From Spongiibacter tropicus DSM 19543 (GTDB lineage Bacteria; Pseudomonadota; Gammaproteobacteria; Pseudomonadales; Spongiibacteraceae), in the NCBI RefSeq assembly GCF_000420325.1, contig NZ_ATUS01000001.1:1368463-1432462 (forward strand): a stretch of DNA of 64,000 nucleotides, written 5' to 3'. Shown one piece after another: positions 43,494 through 53,170 of this stretch; the stretch's first letter is position 1; the number at the start of each line of letters is the position of its first letter. The position numbers and the translations under genes were made by a program. The notes under the pieces are model-generated. The model made no database searches. It was not told where the DNA came from and saw only the letters and a list, made by a program, of their open reading frames with translations.

Positions 43494-45281
43494 TTACGCG
43501 AAGGCCTCTTCCGCCAGATCCATCATGGCATCGCTGCCACTGCGAATCGCCGCACTCAGGGCCTGAGTTTGCGGCAACAGACGTTGCGCAAAGAAACGGG
43601 CAGTCTGCAATTTGGCTTTGTTGAAGTCCTCACCCTGCTGGCTCTCACCACTAAGTACTGTGCGGCACTGCATCGCCCACATGTAGCTATACAGCGTAAA
43701 GCCCATCACATGCAGGTAGTCGTTTGCCGCCGCACCGATGGCGTTGGGATCATTGGCAACGCTTTCCATCACGAAGCGAGTCAGCGACTCCAGGTTATCT
43801 ACCGCGTCATTCAGCGGTGCCAGGAATTCGTCCATACCGGCAACGGAGGCAGCATCAGCGCTGAACGCACGAATTTCGTCCAGCAGCACGCTCAGGTTCT
43901 TCGCGCCGTTGGCCGCCACTTTACGTCCCATCAGGTCCATAGCCTGAATGCCGTTAGTGCCTTCGTAGATCTGGGCGATACGAACGTCACGTACCAGCTG
44001 CTCCATCCCCCACTCGCGCACATAGCCGTGGCCACCGTAGCACTGCTGGCCCAGCACCGTACCTTCAAAGCCCTTGTCAGTCAGGAACGCTTTGGCAATA
44101 GGCGTCAGCAGTTCCACCATACCTGCAGCGCGGACTTTGTCCTCGCCTTCTCCGAACTTGGACAGGTCTAGTTGCTTGCCTACGTAGACCGCGAAAGCCC
44201 GACCGGCTTCGACCAGCGCCTTTTGAGTCAGCAGCATGCGACGTACATCAGGGTGAACAATAATGGGATCAGCGGCACCATTGGGGTTGGTCGGCCCCGT
44301 GGGCGCACGGCTTTGAAGACGCTCGCGGGCGTATTCGCAAGACCACTGATACGCCGTCTGCGCCGCACTCAGCCCCTGAATACCCACGGACAGGCGCTCG
44401 TAGTTCATCATGGTGAACATGCCTTGCAGGCCGCGATTGATCTCACCCACCAGATAGCCTTCAGCGCCGTCGAAGTTCATTACACAGGTTGCTGACGCAT
44501 TGATGCCCATCTTGTGCTCGATGCTGCCGCAGTTCACGCCGTTGCGCTCACCAAGGCTGCCGTCATCATTAACTTTAACCTTGGGCACAAGGAACAGAGA
44601 GATGCCTTTCGAACCTGCGGGGGCATCCGGCAGCTTTGCCAACACCAGATGAATCACGTTCTCAGTCAAGTCGTGATCACCGCCAGTGATGAAGATTTTG
44701 GTGCCGGTGATTTTGTACGTGCCATCAGCCTGTGGCTCGGCCTTGGTGCGAATCATACCGAGATCGGTACCCGCATGGCTCTCAGTCAGACACATGGCGC
44801 CCGCCCACTGGCCGCTGTACATGTTTGGCAGGTATTTTTCTTTCAGCTCGTCGCTGGCATGACTATCAATAGCCAATGCCGCACCGGAAGTCAGCGTCAG
44901 GTACAGGCCCATCGCGATGTTGGAGGAGTAGAGCATTTCCTCGAACAACAGCACCAGCATTTTGGGCATATTCTGGCCGCCGTAATCAGGCTCGCCAGAC
45001 AGGCCTCCCCAGCCCCCTTCTGCCAGCTGTTTAAAGGCTTCAGGATAACCCTTGGGAGTAGTGACAACACCGTCATCCCACTTCACGCCTTCTTCGTGGC
45101 CGCTTTGACTCAGTGGCGCGATCAGGTTCTCGTTGATCTTGGCGCTTTCCTCAAGAATAGCGTCCGCCAGTTCGCGGTTAACTTCTTCCGTGCCGGGCAG
45201 GCTCTGCCAGAGCTGCTCAGCCTTAAAAACTTCGTGCAGGACAAACTGCATATCACGCAGCGGCGCTTTATATTCGGGCAT
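43494..45281 (-). CDS. Long-type acyl-CoA dehydrogenase (fatty-acid beta-oxidation)
   Basis: 595 residues from ATG 45281 (GGAG upstream), the size of the long FadE-like/DmdC-like group. MPEYKAPLRDMQFVLHEV start, AMCLTESHAGTDLGMIRTKA, GTKIFITGGDHDLTENVIHLVLA, KMGINASATCVMNFD, GGHGYVREWGMEQLVRD and IYEGTNGIQAMDLMGRK (catalytic Glu) are in order. It introduces the double bond in acyl-CoA. Paralogue of, and probably co-transcribed with, the next gene upstream (108 bp gap). Confidence 0.93.
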   Translation of the reverse strand: MPEYKAPLRDMQFVLHEVFKAEQLWQSLPGTEEVNRELADAILEESAKINENLIAPLSQSGHEEGVKWDDGVVTTPKGYPEAFKQLAEGGWGGLSGEPDYGGQNMPKMLVLLFEEMLYSSNIAMGLYLTLTSGAALAIDSHASDELKEKYLPNMYSGQWAGAMCLTESHAGTDLGMIRTKAEPQADGTYKITGTKIFITGGDHDLTENVIHLVLAKLPDAPAGSKGISLFLVPKVKVNDDGSLGERNGVNCGSIEHKMGINASATCVMNFDGAEGYLVGEINRGLQGMFTMMNYERLSVGIQGLSAAQTAYQWSCEYARERLQSRAPTGPTNPNGAADPIIVHPDVRRMLLTQKALVEAGRAFAVYVGKQLDLSKFGEGEDKVRAAGMVELLTPIAKAFLTDKGFEGTVLGQQCYGGHGYVREWGMEQLVRDVRIAQIYEGTNGIQAMDLMGRKVAANGAKNLSVLLDEIRAFSADAASVAGMDEFLAPLNDAVDNLESLTRFVMESVANDPNAIGAAANDYLHVMGFTLYSYMWAMQCRTVLSGESQQGEDFNKAKLQTARFFAQRLLPQTQALSAAIRSGSDAMMDLAEEAFA

Positions 45282-45389
45282 GTCGAATTCTCCACAATGT
45301 ATCGCGACATGGGTCGCTTTCCATAAACATAGACAAACGCCCACCGGAAGGCGGGCGCTGCTCGTTTGGGACCAAATTCTCTGTTTTTG

Positions 45390-47177
45390 TTAGAAAGCAA
45401 ATGCCTCTGCGGGCATTGCCATCAAGCTGTCAGCGCCATTGAGCATTGACAATTTATGAGACTCTGTACGCGGCAACAGACGCTGGAAGTAGAAGCGCGC
45501 TGTGTGCAGCTTCGCCTTCAGGAACTCGTCGTCGGCATCGCCGTCCAGAGCGACTGCGGCCATCCGCGCCCACATGTATGCCAGCGAGATATAGCCGGAA
45601 TACATCAGGTAATCGACCGATGCAGCACCGACTTCGTCGGGATTTTGCATGGCTTTCTCACCCAGCTTGGCGGTGACTTCGCCCCACTCTTTGTTGAGTT
45701 CGGCAAGTTTACCAACAAACTCGGCCATTTCGGGACGCTCTGACTCCGACTGACAGAATTTATGGATAATTTTGGTGAACAGCATCAACTGCTTGCCACC
45801 CGTACCCATGACTTTCCGCCCCAGCAGATCCAACGCCTGAATACCGGTGGTACCTTCATACAGCGTAGAGATACGCAGGTCGCGAACGATCTGCTCCATG
45901 CCCCACTCCGCGATGTAACCGTGACCACCGTATACCTGCATACCGTAGTTCGCCGCTTCCAGTCCGGTTTCAGTAACAAAGGCCTTGGCAATCGGCGTCA
46001 GCAGTTCAGAAAGTTCTTCCGCGTCTTTGCGAGCCTGCTCGTCTGCGCCGAAGTAGAAGCTGTCAACCAGTTGCGCGACCCAGTAAATAAACGCGCGGCT
46101 ACCCTCAGCCAATGCTTTCTGAGTCAACAGCATACGGCGCACGTCGGGGTGCACGATCAGCGGATCAGCCGGGCCGTCAGGGTTTTTCGGACCACTCAGC
46201 GAACGCATTTGCAGACGCTCACGAGCGTATTCAAGCGCACCCTGGAAGGAAGCTTCTGAGCCAGCAAGGCCCTGCAACGCAGTACCAAGGCGAGCAGAGT
46301 TCATCATGTGGAACATAGCCTGCAGGCCGCGGTTTTCCTCGCCGACCAGGAAGCCGGTGGCACCATCAAAGTTCATCACACAGGTTGCGGACGCTTTAAT
46401 CCCCATCTTGTGCTCGATGCTACCGCAGCTTACGCCGTTGCGCTCGCCGACGTTGTTATCGGCATCGGGGAGGAACTTCGGCACCAGGAACAGGGAAATA
46501 CCTTTTGTGCCAGCCGGGGCACCTTCGACGCGAGCCAGCACGAGATGAATGATGTTTTCCATCATGTCGTGCTCGCCGCCGGAAATGAAGATCTTGGTGC
46601 CGGTGACTTTGTAGCTACCGTCGCCGTTGTTCTCGGCTTTGGTGCGCAGAATGCCCAGATCAGAACCGCAGTGCGGCTCAGTCAGGCACATAGTGCCGCC
46701 CCAGGTGCCATCGGTCATCTTGGGCAGATAAATGTTTTGCAGCTCTTCGCAGGCATAGTTTTCCAGCAGACGCGCCGCAGATTGCGACAAGCCGGTATAC
46801 ATACCCCAAGCCCAGCAGGAGGTGCTGACCATTTCAGTCACAACCAGTCCCAGCGAATTGGGCAAGCCCTGGCCGCCAAACTTGGCATCGGCGGTCATCG
46901 ACGGCCAGCCACCTTCGGCGAACTGCTCATAAGCTTCTTTAAAGCCTGTCGGGGTTTTCACGCCCTCTTCAGACCAGACACAACCTTCCTGGTCACCGAT
47001 CTGATTCAGCGGAGACAGGACGTTCTCGGAAAATTTAGCACCCTCGGCAATGATCGCATCCAGCAGGTCTTCGCTGACCTCTTCGCGGCCAACCAGGCTC
47101 GCAAAATGCTCATCGGCTTTGAGTACATTTTTCAGTACAAAATTAATATCGCGGATTGGCGCTTTGTATTGCGGCAT
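45390..47177 (-). CDS. Long-type acyl-CoA dehydrogenase, paralogue
   Basis: 595 residues, same architecture as the neighbour: MPQYKAPIRDINFVLKNV, TMCLTEPHCGSDLGILRTKA, GTKIFISGGEHDMMENIIHL, KMGIKASATCVMNFD, GGHGYIAEWGMEQIVRD, LYEGTTGIQALDLLGRK. The tandem duplication is also seen in Pseudomonas (adjacent FadE-type genes) and presumably widens chain-length range. The ~245 bp upstream of 47177 holds divergent promoters and no gene. Confidence 0.93.
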   Translation of the reverse strand: MPQYKAPIRDINFVLKNVLKADEHFASLVGREEVSEDLLDAIIAEGAKFSENVLSPLNQIGDQEGCVWSEEGVKTPTGFKEAYEQFAEGGWPSMTADAKFGGQGLPNSLGLVVTEMVSTSCWAWGMYTGLSQSAARLLENYACEELQNIYLPKMTDGTWGGTMCLTEPHCGSDLGILRTKAENNGDGSYKVTGTKIFISGGEHDMMENIIHLVLARVEGAPAGTKGISLFLVPKFLPDADNNVGERNGVSCGSIEHKMGIKASATCVMNFDGATGFLVGEENRGLQAMFHMMNSARLGTALQGLAGSEASFQGALEYARERLQMRSLSGPKNPDGPADPLIVHPDVRRMLLTQKALAEGSRAFIYWVAQLVDSFYFGADEQARKDAEELSELLTPIAKAFVTETGLEAANYGMQVYGGHGYIAEWGMEQIVRDLRISTLYEGTTGIQALDLLGRKVMGTGGKQLMLFTKIIHKFCQSESERPEMAEFVGKLAELNKEWGEVTAKLGEKAMQNPDEVGAASVDYLMYSGYISLAYMWARMAAVALDGDADDEFLKAKLHTARFYFQRLLPRTESHKLSMLNGADSLMAMPAEAFAF

Positions 47178-47422
47178 GATGAAACCTCACGTTGCTCGCT
47201 GCGTAAGACAGGGTCGCAGCAATGTTGACGGTGACAACTATAGCGATTTATCTACGTTGCGCAAGGCCGAAACGATCAAAAAGGTCGTCATTTGGGCCAA
47301 TCAGCGTCACACTTTAATGCACGCGAGACGTTGCGAAGCACCATTTAGGGGCATATACGGACTGTCGCTGACCGCTGCGCCTCAGTAGCCTAGTAGCCCC
47401 CATCGACGACATCTCAGGAATC

Positions 47423-47827
47423 ATGAACTTTCGCCCCCACGGTGAGCACAGCCTCTACTACCCCCGAGAGGGCATTATCCTTGCCGAACCTCTGGGCTGC
47501 TGGAATAAGGAAGCCGCCATGGAATATTGCACCGGCATGCGCAACTTCATCAGTCAGTTGCCCTCGGTGCCAAGTCGATGGTGCCGCATTATCGACTTGA
47601 GCCAGTACGAGCTGCATACGCCCGACGTCCCCGTGCTGCTGAACCGCCTGGCGCGCTGGACAAGCGACCAAGGATGCGTCGTTCACAGCTATATTTTTTC
47701 CAATACGCTGCAAATCCAGACGGTGGACGAGATGTTCGAATCAATCGGTGCCCGCTACTTCAGCGCGGACGACAGGGAAGAGGCACTTGCGCGGTGTCAG
47801 CAAGCGCTTTTGGAGCAGCGTCGCTAG
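47423..47827 (+). CDS. Hypothetical protein, possibly STAS/SpoIIAA-like
   Basis: 134 residues, no signal peptide. Alternating strands and helices (IILAEPLGCWNKEAAMEYCTGMRNFI, RWCRIIDLSQYELHTPDVPVLLNRLARW, CVVHSYIFSNTLQIQTVDEMF) resemble the compact alpha/beta STAS-like fold often seen in marine gammaproteobacteria hypotheticals. The fold assignment is tentative. Ends 4 bp inside the convergent bioD stop. Confidence 0.6.
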   Translation: MNFRPHGEHSLYYPREGIILAEPLGCWNKEAAMEYCTGMRNFISQLPSVPSRWCRIIDLSQYELHTPDVPVLLNRLARWTSDQGCVVHSYIFSNTLQIQTVDEMFESIGARYFSADDREEALARCQQALLEQRR

Positions 47828-48522
47828 CTGACAGTTAGCAGCGCGGAAAGGTCAAGGTAGCTGGCAACATCCGACGCGATGGGCCCCGCCCCCAAATGCG
47901 GGACCACCCCAAGACAGGGCGCAGGTAACATCCCCTGCAACGTCGCAAGATTTTCTTCAAAGCAGGCCATATCGGGATCAACACGATTGGCCACCCAACC
48001 GGCCAACGACAAGCCATCTGCGCGAATCGCGTCGGCCGTTAACAGGGCGTGACTGATGCAGCCCAGCTTCATCCCCACCACCAGAATCACCGGCAGGTTC
48101 AGTTCCACTGCAAGCGCAGCCAGCGTTTCCCGGTGATTGAGAGGCACCCGCCAGCCACCGGCACCTTCGACCAAAAGAAAGTCCGCCGGGTGCATCATGC
48201 TGCCTCGGCAGTAACCGGCCAGTTGCGCAGCGGTGAGGCGACGCCCTTCGTGATCAGCAGCAATATGCGGGGCGATAGCTTCTTCGAATACCACCGGATT
48301 CACCTGTGCGTAACTGAGTTTTTCGCTCATCGCCGCCATCAAGTTCAAGGCATCATCGTTGCGCAGCTCGCCGCTGCGTTTCTCCGCCCCCGCCGCGACC
48401 GGCTTCAGCGCCAGCGTGCGCAGCCCTTGAGCCGACGCCGCCGCCAACAAGCCACAAGCCACAAGCGTTTTCCCAGCATCGGTATCGGTGCCAGTAACAA
48501 AAAAGCGGGCAGCCCTGGCCAT
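47824..48522 (-). CDS. bioD: Dethiobiotin synthetase
   Basis: 232 residues. P-loop VTGTDTDAGKTLVACGLL, LALKPVAAG, and VEGAGGWRVPLN are the BioD signature residues. Converts 7,8-diaminopelargonate, CO2 and ATP to dethiobiotin. Start overlaps the upstream stop by one base (TAATG). Last gene of the biotin operon; bioA is not present here. Confidence 0.96.
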   Translation of the reverse strand: MARAARFFVTGTDTDAGKTLVACGLLAAASAQGLRTLALKPVAAGAEKRSGELRNDDALNLMAAMSEKLSYAQVNPVVFEEAIAPHIAADHEGRRLTAAQLAGYCRGSMMHPADFLLVEGAGGWRVPLNHRETLAALAVELNLPVILVVGMKLGCISHALLTADAIRADGLSLAGWVANRVDPDMACFEENLATLQGMLPAPCLGVVPHLGAGPIASDVASYLDLSALLTVS

Positions 48523-50114
48523 TAGAGATTCTCCTGAAGTTCACGGGATGAATGTGGTGCTTTTTCCAAGCGCAGATACCAGACCTGATAGCTAGTCGGC
48601 AGACCCTCTGGCTGACGGAAGCCCTCATAGGCTGTCTGCAACGCCAGCAGGCGACGCCGACTGGACAAGCCCTGCGGCCGGCCGTGGTTAACATTGCTGA
48701 CACCCAATTGTTTAAGGTCACGGGTCAAGCTGCGCAGGTCGTCATAGTACAAACACTCTTCACCCGACACCCACTCACACTGTAAGCCGGCAGAGGCAAT
48801 CGCCTGCTCAACCCGCTGACGGGGAATGAAGTCGTTGACGTGTACATAGCTGTCGACCTGCTGCCAGGCTGCCCGCAATTCCCAGAGTGTGTCGGGGCCC
48901 AGCGTGGCAATAAACGCACAGCCACCCGGTGCCAGCACGCGCTCAATTTCCGCATACAGCGCCTGCACATCTTCACACCACTGCAGGGATAAACTGGAAA
49001 ACAGCAGGTCGACACAGCCATCGGCCAGCGGCAGATTTTCAGCGTCGCCGCCCAGCCACTGCTGACAGGCATCGCCATGATGGTCGCGGGCGTACGCCAG
49101 CATACCCTCAGCCAGATCCACCGCGGTCAACTGCGCCCCCATAAACTGACCTCGCAGCATCGGCAGGCTATAGCCGGTGCCGCAACCCAAATCCACTACT
49201 CTCGCACCGGGAGGCAGCGATACATCACTGAGCTGCGAGAATAGTTGATCAGCTATCCGGCGCTGCACCGTCGCCGACTGGTCATAGCTCGCCGCTGCCC
49301 GCGAGAACGACTTCGCCACCGCCTGCTTTTCAAAATGCCGGTCCGCGCCGACGGCGGGCAGTACGTCGACTAACCGCTGCCGATAGAAATTCAATACGTC
49401 ATCACAGAGGCGCGCGGCCTGCGAACGCAGCAGTAAATGCCCCGCGCCTTCATATACCCGCGTTTCGCCCTGAAGCTGCGGGGCAACCGCACTGGGCACC
49501 AATGCGTCGCCCTCGCCCAGCACATTCAGGCGAGGGCAGGATAACAGCTGCTCCCGCTGATCCAGCGTTCGCAGTAAATCCAAGCCTCCAAGCAACGCTT
49601 GTGGATCCGCCTGACACTCGGGCAGTGATCGACGCAACTCGCGCGCCTGTGCATCACCCTGACATTGCAGCCCCACGAAACGCCGAAGCGCCTTGTCCGG
49701 CGCCTCGCACACCTCCTGATAAAAAGCCTCGAAGGTCTCGACCGGCATGGCGGCAGGCCAAGCATCACTGGCGACAAAGCGCGCATTGCTGGCCACGCTA
49801 ACCAGCCCGGCAACCCGCTCGGGGTGGCGATGCGCAAGCTCAGCGGCAATCATGCCGCCCAGCGACCACCCCATATACAGGGCTTTTTCAGGAAGAACAG
49901 GCAACAGTGCTTCGATGAGATTTGCCGCGCTGCCCAGCGACGCCTCGGCGCTGCGCCCAAAGCCAGGCAAATCAATCAGAGTCAGATGAAAATGTTGGCG
50001 TAAATGCGGCAACAACGGCTGCCAGATGCGGCTATCGCTGGCCCAGCCATGCAACAGCACCAGCTCGCCAGCCTCACCGCCGGCCGTCAGGCGTTCACGA
50101 AACAGCGCGGACAT
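48522..50114 (-). CDS. bioC: BioH-BioC fusion: pimeloyl-ACP methyl ester esterase plus malonyl-ACP O-methyltransferase
   Basis: 530 residues. Residues 1-~245 are a BioH-like alpha/beta hydrolase (LVLLHGWASDSRIWQPL, YMGWSLGGMIAAELAHRHPERV, catalytic Ser in GWSLGG, EGAGHLLL with His). Residues ~260-530 are BioC (KQAVAKSFSRAAASYDQSATVQ, VVDLGCGTGYSLPML, LLFSSLSLQWCED), a SAM methyltransferase. One chain thus carries both the enzyme that puts the methyl mask on and the one that removes it. Similar fusions are reported in some other gammaproteobacteria. Overlaps bioF by one base. Confidence 0.95.
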   Translation of the reverse strand: MSALFRERLTAGGEAGELVLLHGWASDSRIWQPLLPHLRQHFHLTLIDLPGFGRSAEASLGSAANLIEALLPVLPEKALYMGWSLGGMIAAELAHRHPERVAGLVSVASNARFVASDAWPAAMPVETFEAFYQEVCEAPDKALRRFVGLQCQGDAQARELRRSLPECQADPQALLGGLDLLRTLDQREQLLSCPRLNVLGEGDALVPSAVAPQLQGETRVYEGAGHLLLRSQAARLCDDVLNFYRQRLVDVLPAVGADRHFEKQAVAKSFSRAAASYDQSATVQRRIADQLFSQLSDVSLPPGARVVDLGCGTGYSLPMLRGQFMGAQLTAVDLAEGMLAYARDHHGDACQQWLGGDAENLPLADGCVDLLFSSLSLQWCEDVQALYAEIERVLAPGGCAFIATLGPDTLWELRAAWQQVDSYVHVNDFIPRQRVEQAIASAGLQCEWVSGEECLYYDDLRSLTRDLKQLGVSNVNHGRPQGLSSRRRLLALQTAYEGFRQPEGLPTSYQVWYLRLEKAPHSSRELQENL

Positions 50115-51316
50115 CAGCGCGGCTCCAGCAATTGCGGCGCATACTGGCTAAATACCTGTTGCAGCGTCTCCAACAGTTGCTCGATCTGCTCGCCGTGGTG
50201 TGCCGCACTGAGAGTAATGCGCAGGCGCGCGGTGCCAGTCGGCACGGTTGGTGGACGAATAGCAGAAATCAGAATTCCCTGCTCTTCAAGCGCCGCACTG
50301 AGCTGCAGGGCCAGTGCGTCATCGCCAACCAATAGGGGCTGAATCGCGGTCTCGGAATCCATCAGCGGCAAATTCAGTGCCTCGGCGCCATCGCGAAACT
50401 GGCGGATGTGCGCGTGGAGTCGCTCACGCCGCCAGCGCTCATCACTGAGTAAATCCAAGGAGGCGAGCGTTGCCGCCGCGACGGCGGGCGGCATGGCGGT
50501 AGTGTAAATGTAGGGCCGCGCGAACTGAACCAGTGTTTCGATAAGCTCCTCGCTCCCCGCAACAAAAGCACCGAAACTGCCGATGGCCTTGCCTAGCGTG
50601 CCCATCAAAATAGGCAGCTGTTGCTGGTCCAGCTTGAAGTGTTCTGCACTACCCGCGCCACTGGCACCCAACACACCAAAACCGTGTGCATCATCAGCCA
50701 TCAACCAGGTATCGTGGTCGGCAGCAAGTTCAGCCATGGCGGGCAGCGGGGCGATATCGCCATCCATGCTATACACCGCATCCACGGCAATCAGCCGCTG
50801 GCCGCGCTCAGGCAGCGCCTGCATACGCGCATTCAAATCATCGAGATCGCTGTGGCGAAACCGCTGCATTTTGGCATCACAAAGACGACCACCATCCAAC
50901 AGCGAAGCGTGATTCAACCGGTCTTCCAGCAGGTGATCGCCACGACCAAGCAGCGCGGTAATCACCCCAAGATTGGCCATATAGCCGGTAGAAAAGAGCA
51001 GTGCTCGATCGCGCCCAGTGACATCAGCCAGCCTTTGTTCCAGCGCATGGTGCAGGCTGGAATGCCCGCAGACCAAGTGGGAGGCGCCGCCGCCCACGCC
51101 GAATGCACTGGCCGACGCCTGCATCGCCTCAATCAGTTTGGGATGATTCGCATGGCCGAGATAGTCATTGCTGCAAAATTGCAGCAGCTCCCGACCATCC
51201 AGCGTCATTACGGCGCCCTGCGGCGAGGCCAGCTCGCGACGACGGCGGTAAAGTGACTGTTGTCGACGCTCGGCAAGACGGCGCTGCAACTGCTGCGCTC
51301 GGGATTCTCGCGTCAC
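50114..51316 (-). CDS. bioF: 8-amino-7-oxononanoate synthase
   Basis: 400 residues. PLP-enzyme motifs: [59 protein letters not shown] and [14 protein letters not shown] (Lys for PLP). Condenses pimeloyl-ACP and alanine. Separated from bioB by 5 bp. Confidence 0.96.
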   Translation of the reverse strand: MTRESRAQQLQRRLAERRQQSLYRRRRELASPQGAVMTLDGRELLQFCSNDYLGHANHPKLIEAMQASASAFGVGGGASHLVCGHSSLHHALEQRLADVTGRDRALLFSTGYMANLGVITALLGRGDHLLEDRLNHASLLDGGRLCDAKMQRFRHSDLDDLNARMQALPERGQRLIAVDAVYSMDGDIAPLPAMAELAADHDTWLMADDAHGFGVLGASGAGSAEHFKLDQQQLPILMGTLGKAIGSFGAFVAGSEELIETLVQFARPYIYTTAMPPAVAAATLASLDLLSDERWRRERLHAHIRQFRDGAEALNLPLMDSETAIQPLLVGDDALALQLSAALEEQGILISAIRPPTVPTGTARLRITLSAAHHGEQIEQLLETLQQVFSQYAPQLLEPR

Positions 51317-51321
51317 GGTGA

Positions 51322-52374
51322 TCAGGCGGTGGCTTCGTAGAAGAACTTGTCGTTCTGCACCCGTTCCACTTCACCCATCAGGGCAGCAGCAGCGGCATCA
51401 TCATCCGCCTCGGTGCAGCGCTGCTCCGGCGAAATTCCCAGACGATCAAACAGTTTCAGATCTTTGTTGGCTTCCGGGTTAGGCGTGGTCAGCAGCTTTT
51501 CACCATAGAAAATAGAGTTGGCCCCGGCAAAATACGCCAGCGCATGCATCTGCTCATTCATTTCCTCGCGACCCGCCGACAGTCGCACGTGGGACTGGGG
51601 CATCATGATCCGGGCCACGGCAATAGTGCGAATAAAGTCGAAGGGATCGAGGTCCGCCTCGGCTTCCAATGGCGTACCTTCCACCCGCACAAGCATATTG
51701 ATGGGCACACTTTCGGGGTGCTCGGGCAAGTTCGCCAGTTGCAGCAGCAAGCCGGCGCGATCCTTCACGGATTCACCCATGCCGACGATGCCGCCGCTGC
51801 ACACTTTAATGCCCGCATCGCGGACGTTCGACAAGGTATTCAGGCGATCACCATAGGTGCGCGTCGTGATGATCTCACCATAGTATTCTGGCGAGGTATC
51901 CAGATTGTGGTTGTAGTAATCCAGTCCCGCCTCGGCCAGCTCCTGCGCCTGCTCGCCACTGAGCATGCCCAACGTCATACAGGTTTCCAGGCCCATCTCT
52001 TTCACCCCGCGCACCATGGCGGTCACGTAAGGCATATCTTTTTTCTTGGGTGAACGCCACGCGGCGCCCATACAGAAGCGGGTCGACCCCTGAGCCTTAG
52101 CAGCACGCGCCTCGGACAGGACTTTCTCCACTTCCATCAGCTTTTCTTTTTCCAGACCGGTGTCGTAGCGATTGCTCTGGGGGCAGTATTTGCAGTCTTC
52201 CGGGCAGGCACCGGTCTTGATCGACAGCAGCGTGCTAACCTGAACAGTATTGGGGTCGAAGTTAGCGCGATGCACGGACTGCGCCTGAAAGAGCAGGTCA
52301 TTAAATGGCTGCTCAAAGAGCGCTTGAACTTCTTCACTGGTCCAGTCGTGGCGAATAGCTGTCATGGCGAGCAT
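51322..52374 (-). CDS. bioB: Biotin synthase
   Basis: 350 residues from ATG 52374 (ATG 52365 also possible). Radical-SAM cluster motif [14 protein letters not shown], then [29 protein letters not shown], and LSAGREEM (the [2Fe-2S] Arg region). Inserts sulfur into dethiobiotin. First gene of the operon, under the BirA-type operator at 52423. Confidence 0.97.
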   Translation of the reverse strand: MLAMTAIRHDWTSEEVQALFEQPFNDLLFQAQSVHRANFDPNTVQVSTLLSIKTGACPEDCKYCPQSNRYDTGLEKEKLMEVEKVLSEARAAKAQGSTRFCMGAAWRSPKKKDMPYVTAMVRGVKEMGLETCMTLGMLSGEQAQELAEAGLDYYNHNLDTSPEYYGEIITTRTYGDRLNTLSNVRDAGIKVCSGGIVGMGESVKDRAGLLLQLANLPEHPESVPINMLVRVEGTPLEAEADLDPFDFIRTIAVARIMMPQSHVRLSAGREEMNEQMHALAYFAGANSIFYGEKLLTTPNPEANKDLKLFDRLGISPEQRCTEADDDAAAAALMGEVERVQNDKFFYEATA

Positions 52375-52401
52375 TCTCTGCAGATTGTGGCAAAGCCTGT
52401 A

Positions 52402-52455
52402 ATGATACCCGGCCCCGATACGCTGTCAACCAACAGGGATGATTATGGTTTACAA
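52402..52455 (-). promoter_or_regulatory. bioB promoter with BirA-type operator, shared with comF start
   Basis: Minus strand -35 TTGACA (52429-52424), 16-bp spacer, -10 TATCAT (52407-52402). CTGTCAACC (52423-52431), 15-bp gap and GGTTTACAA (52447-52455) match the TTGTAAACC/GGTTTACAA BirA operator with two mismatches in the left arm. It covers the -35 and also the comF start codon at 52445. Confidence 0.8.
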
Positions 52456-53152
52456 GTGGGTAAACAACAGTCTGAACCGTCTACTGCCGCCACGCTGCCT
52501 GTGCTGTCAGCAAGCAGGCCAGCAGCTCTGTCCCGACTGCGAGGTGGAGTTACCGAAGCTGGGCACACACTGCCAACACTGCGCGCTACCCCTACCCCAA
52601 AGTGACAGGCTGTGTCGCCACTGCCTGCGACGCCCTCCTCGCTTCACACGCTGTCTCAGTGCCTTTTCCTACCGACCGCCCATCGACCAACTGCTACTCA
52701 GCTACAAACATGCCGGGCACATGGCCAATGGCCGCGTATTGGCCCAACTGTGGATGAATTGCTGTGGCGATGACGTGCGTCGAGAGCCCCCGGACGCCCT
52801 GATCCCCATCCCGCTGCACTGGCGGCGGCGCTGGCAACGGCGTTTCAATCAATCGCGACTGCTGGCCGAGCAATGGGGCGACGCCTTCGGTCTTGTCGTT
52901 AAAGACGCACTGCAACGCCGTGTACACACAGCAGCCCAACAGGGGCTGACAGCGGCGGAACGCCGTCGCAATCTGCGCCGTGCCTTTGTCCTTTCACCCC
53001 GCGCAAACGTCACAGGAAAGCACCTGGCGCTGGTCGATGATGTACTCACCACTGGCGCGACAGCCAATGCCGCGGCCGTTATACTCCTCGACGCTGGCGC
53101 CCGGCGCGTCGACATCTGGTGCCTGGCGAGAACCTCGGAGCCCGGCCAGTAA
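52445..53152 (+). CDS. comF: ComF-family amidophosphoribosyltransferase-like protein
   Basis: 235 residues from ATG 52445 (ATG 52439 is possible, but MVYKW is the family-like start). N-terminal zinc-ribbon cysteines (LPPRCLCCQQ, LCPDCEVEL, HCQHCALPL, CRHCLRRPP) and a PRTase-like C-terminus with LIPIPLHWRRRWQRRFNQS and LALVDDVLTTGATANA. Linked to DNA uptake/natural competence in other bacteria. Divergent from bioB. Confidence 0.93.
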   Translation: MVYKWVNNSLNRLLPPRCLCCQQAGQQLCPDCEVELPKLGTHCQHCALPLPQSDRLCRHCLRRPPRFTRCLSAFSYRPPIDQLLLSYKHAGHMANGRVLAQLWMNCCGDDVRREPPDALIPIPLHWRRRWQRRFNQSRLLAEQWGDAFGLVVKDALQRRVHTAAQQGLTAAERRRNLRRAFVLSPRANVTGKHLALVDDVLTTGATANAAAVILLDAGARRVDIWCLARTSEPGQ

Positions 53153-53170
53153 GACTCAGCGGAGCAGTAA

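Noticed and set aside
43550-47200. Large plus-strand open frames opposite the acyl-CoA dehydrogenases
   Set aside because: Antisense shadows of two conserved genes with complete catalytic motifs on the minus strand.
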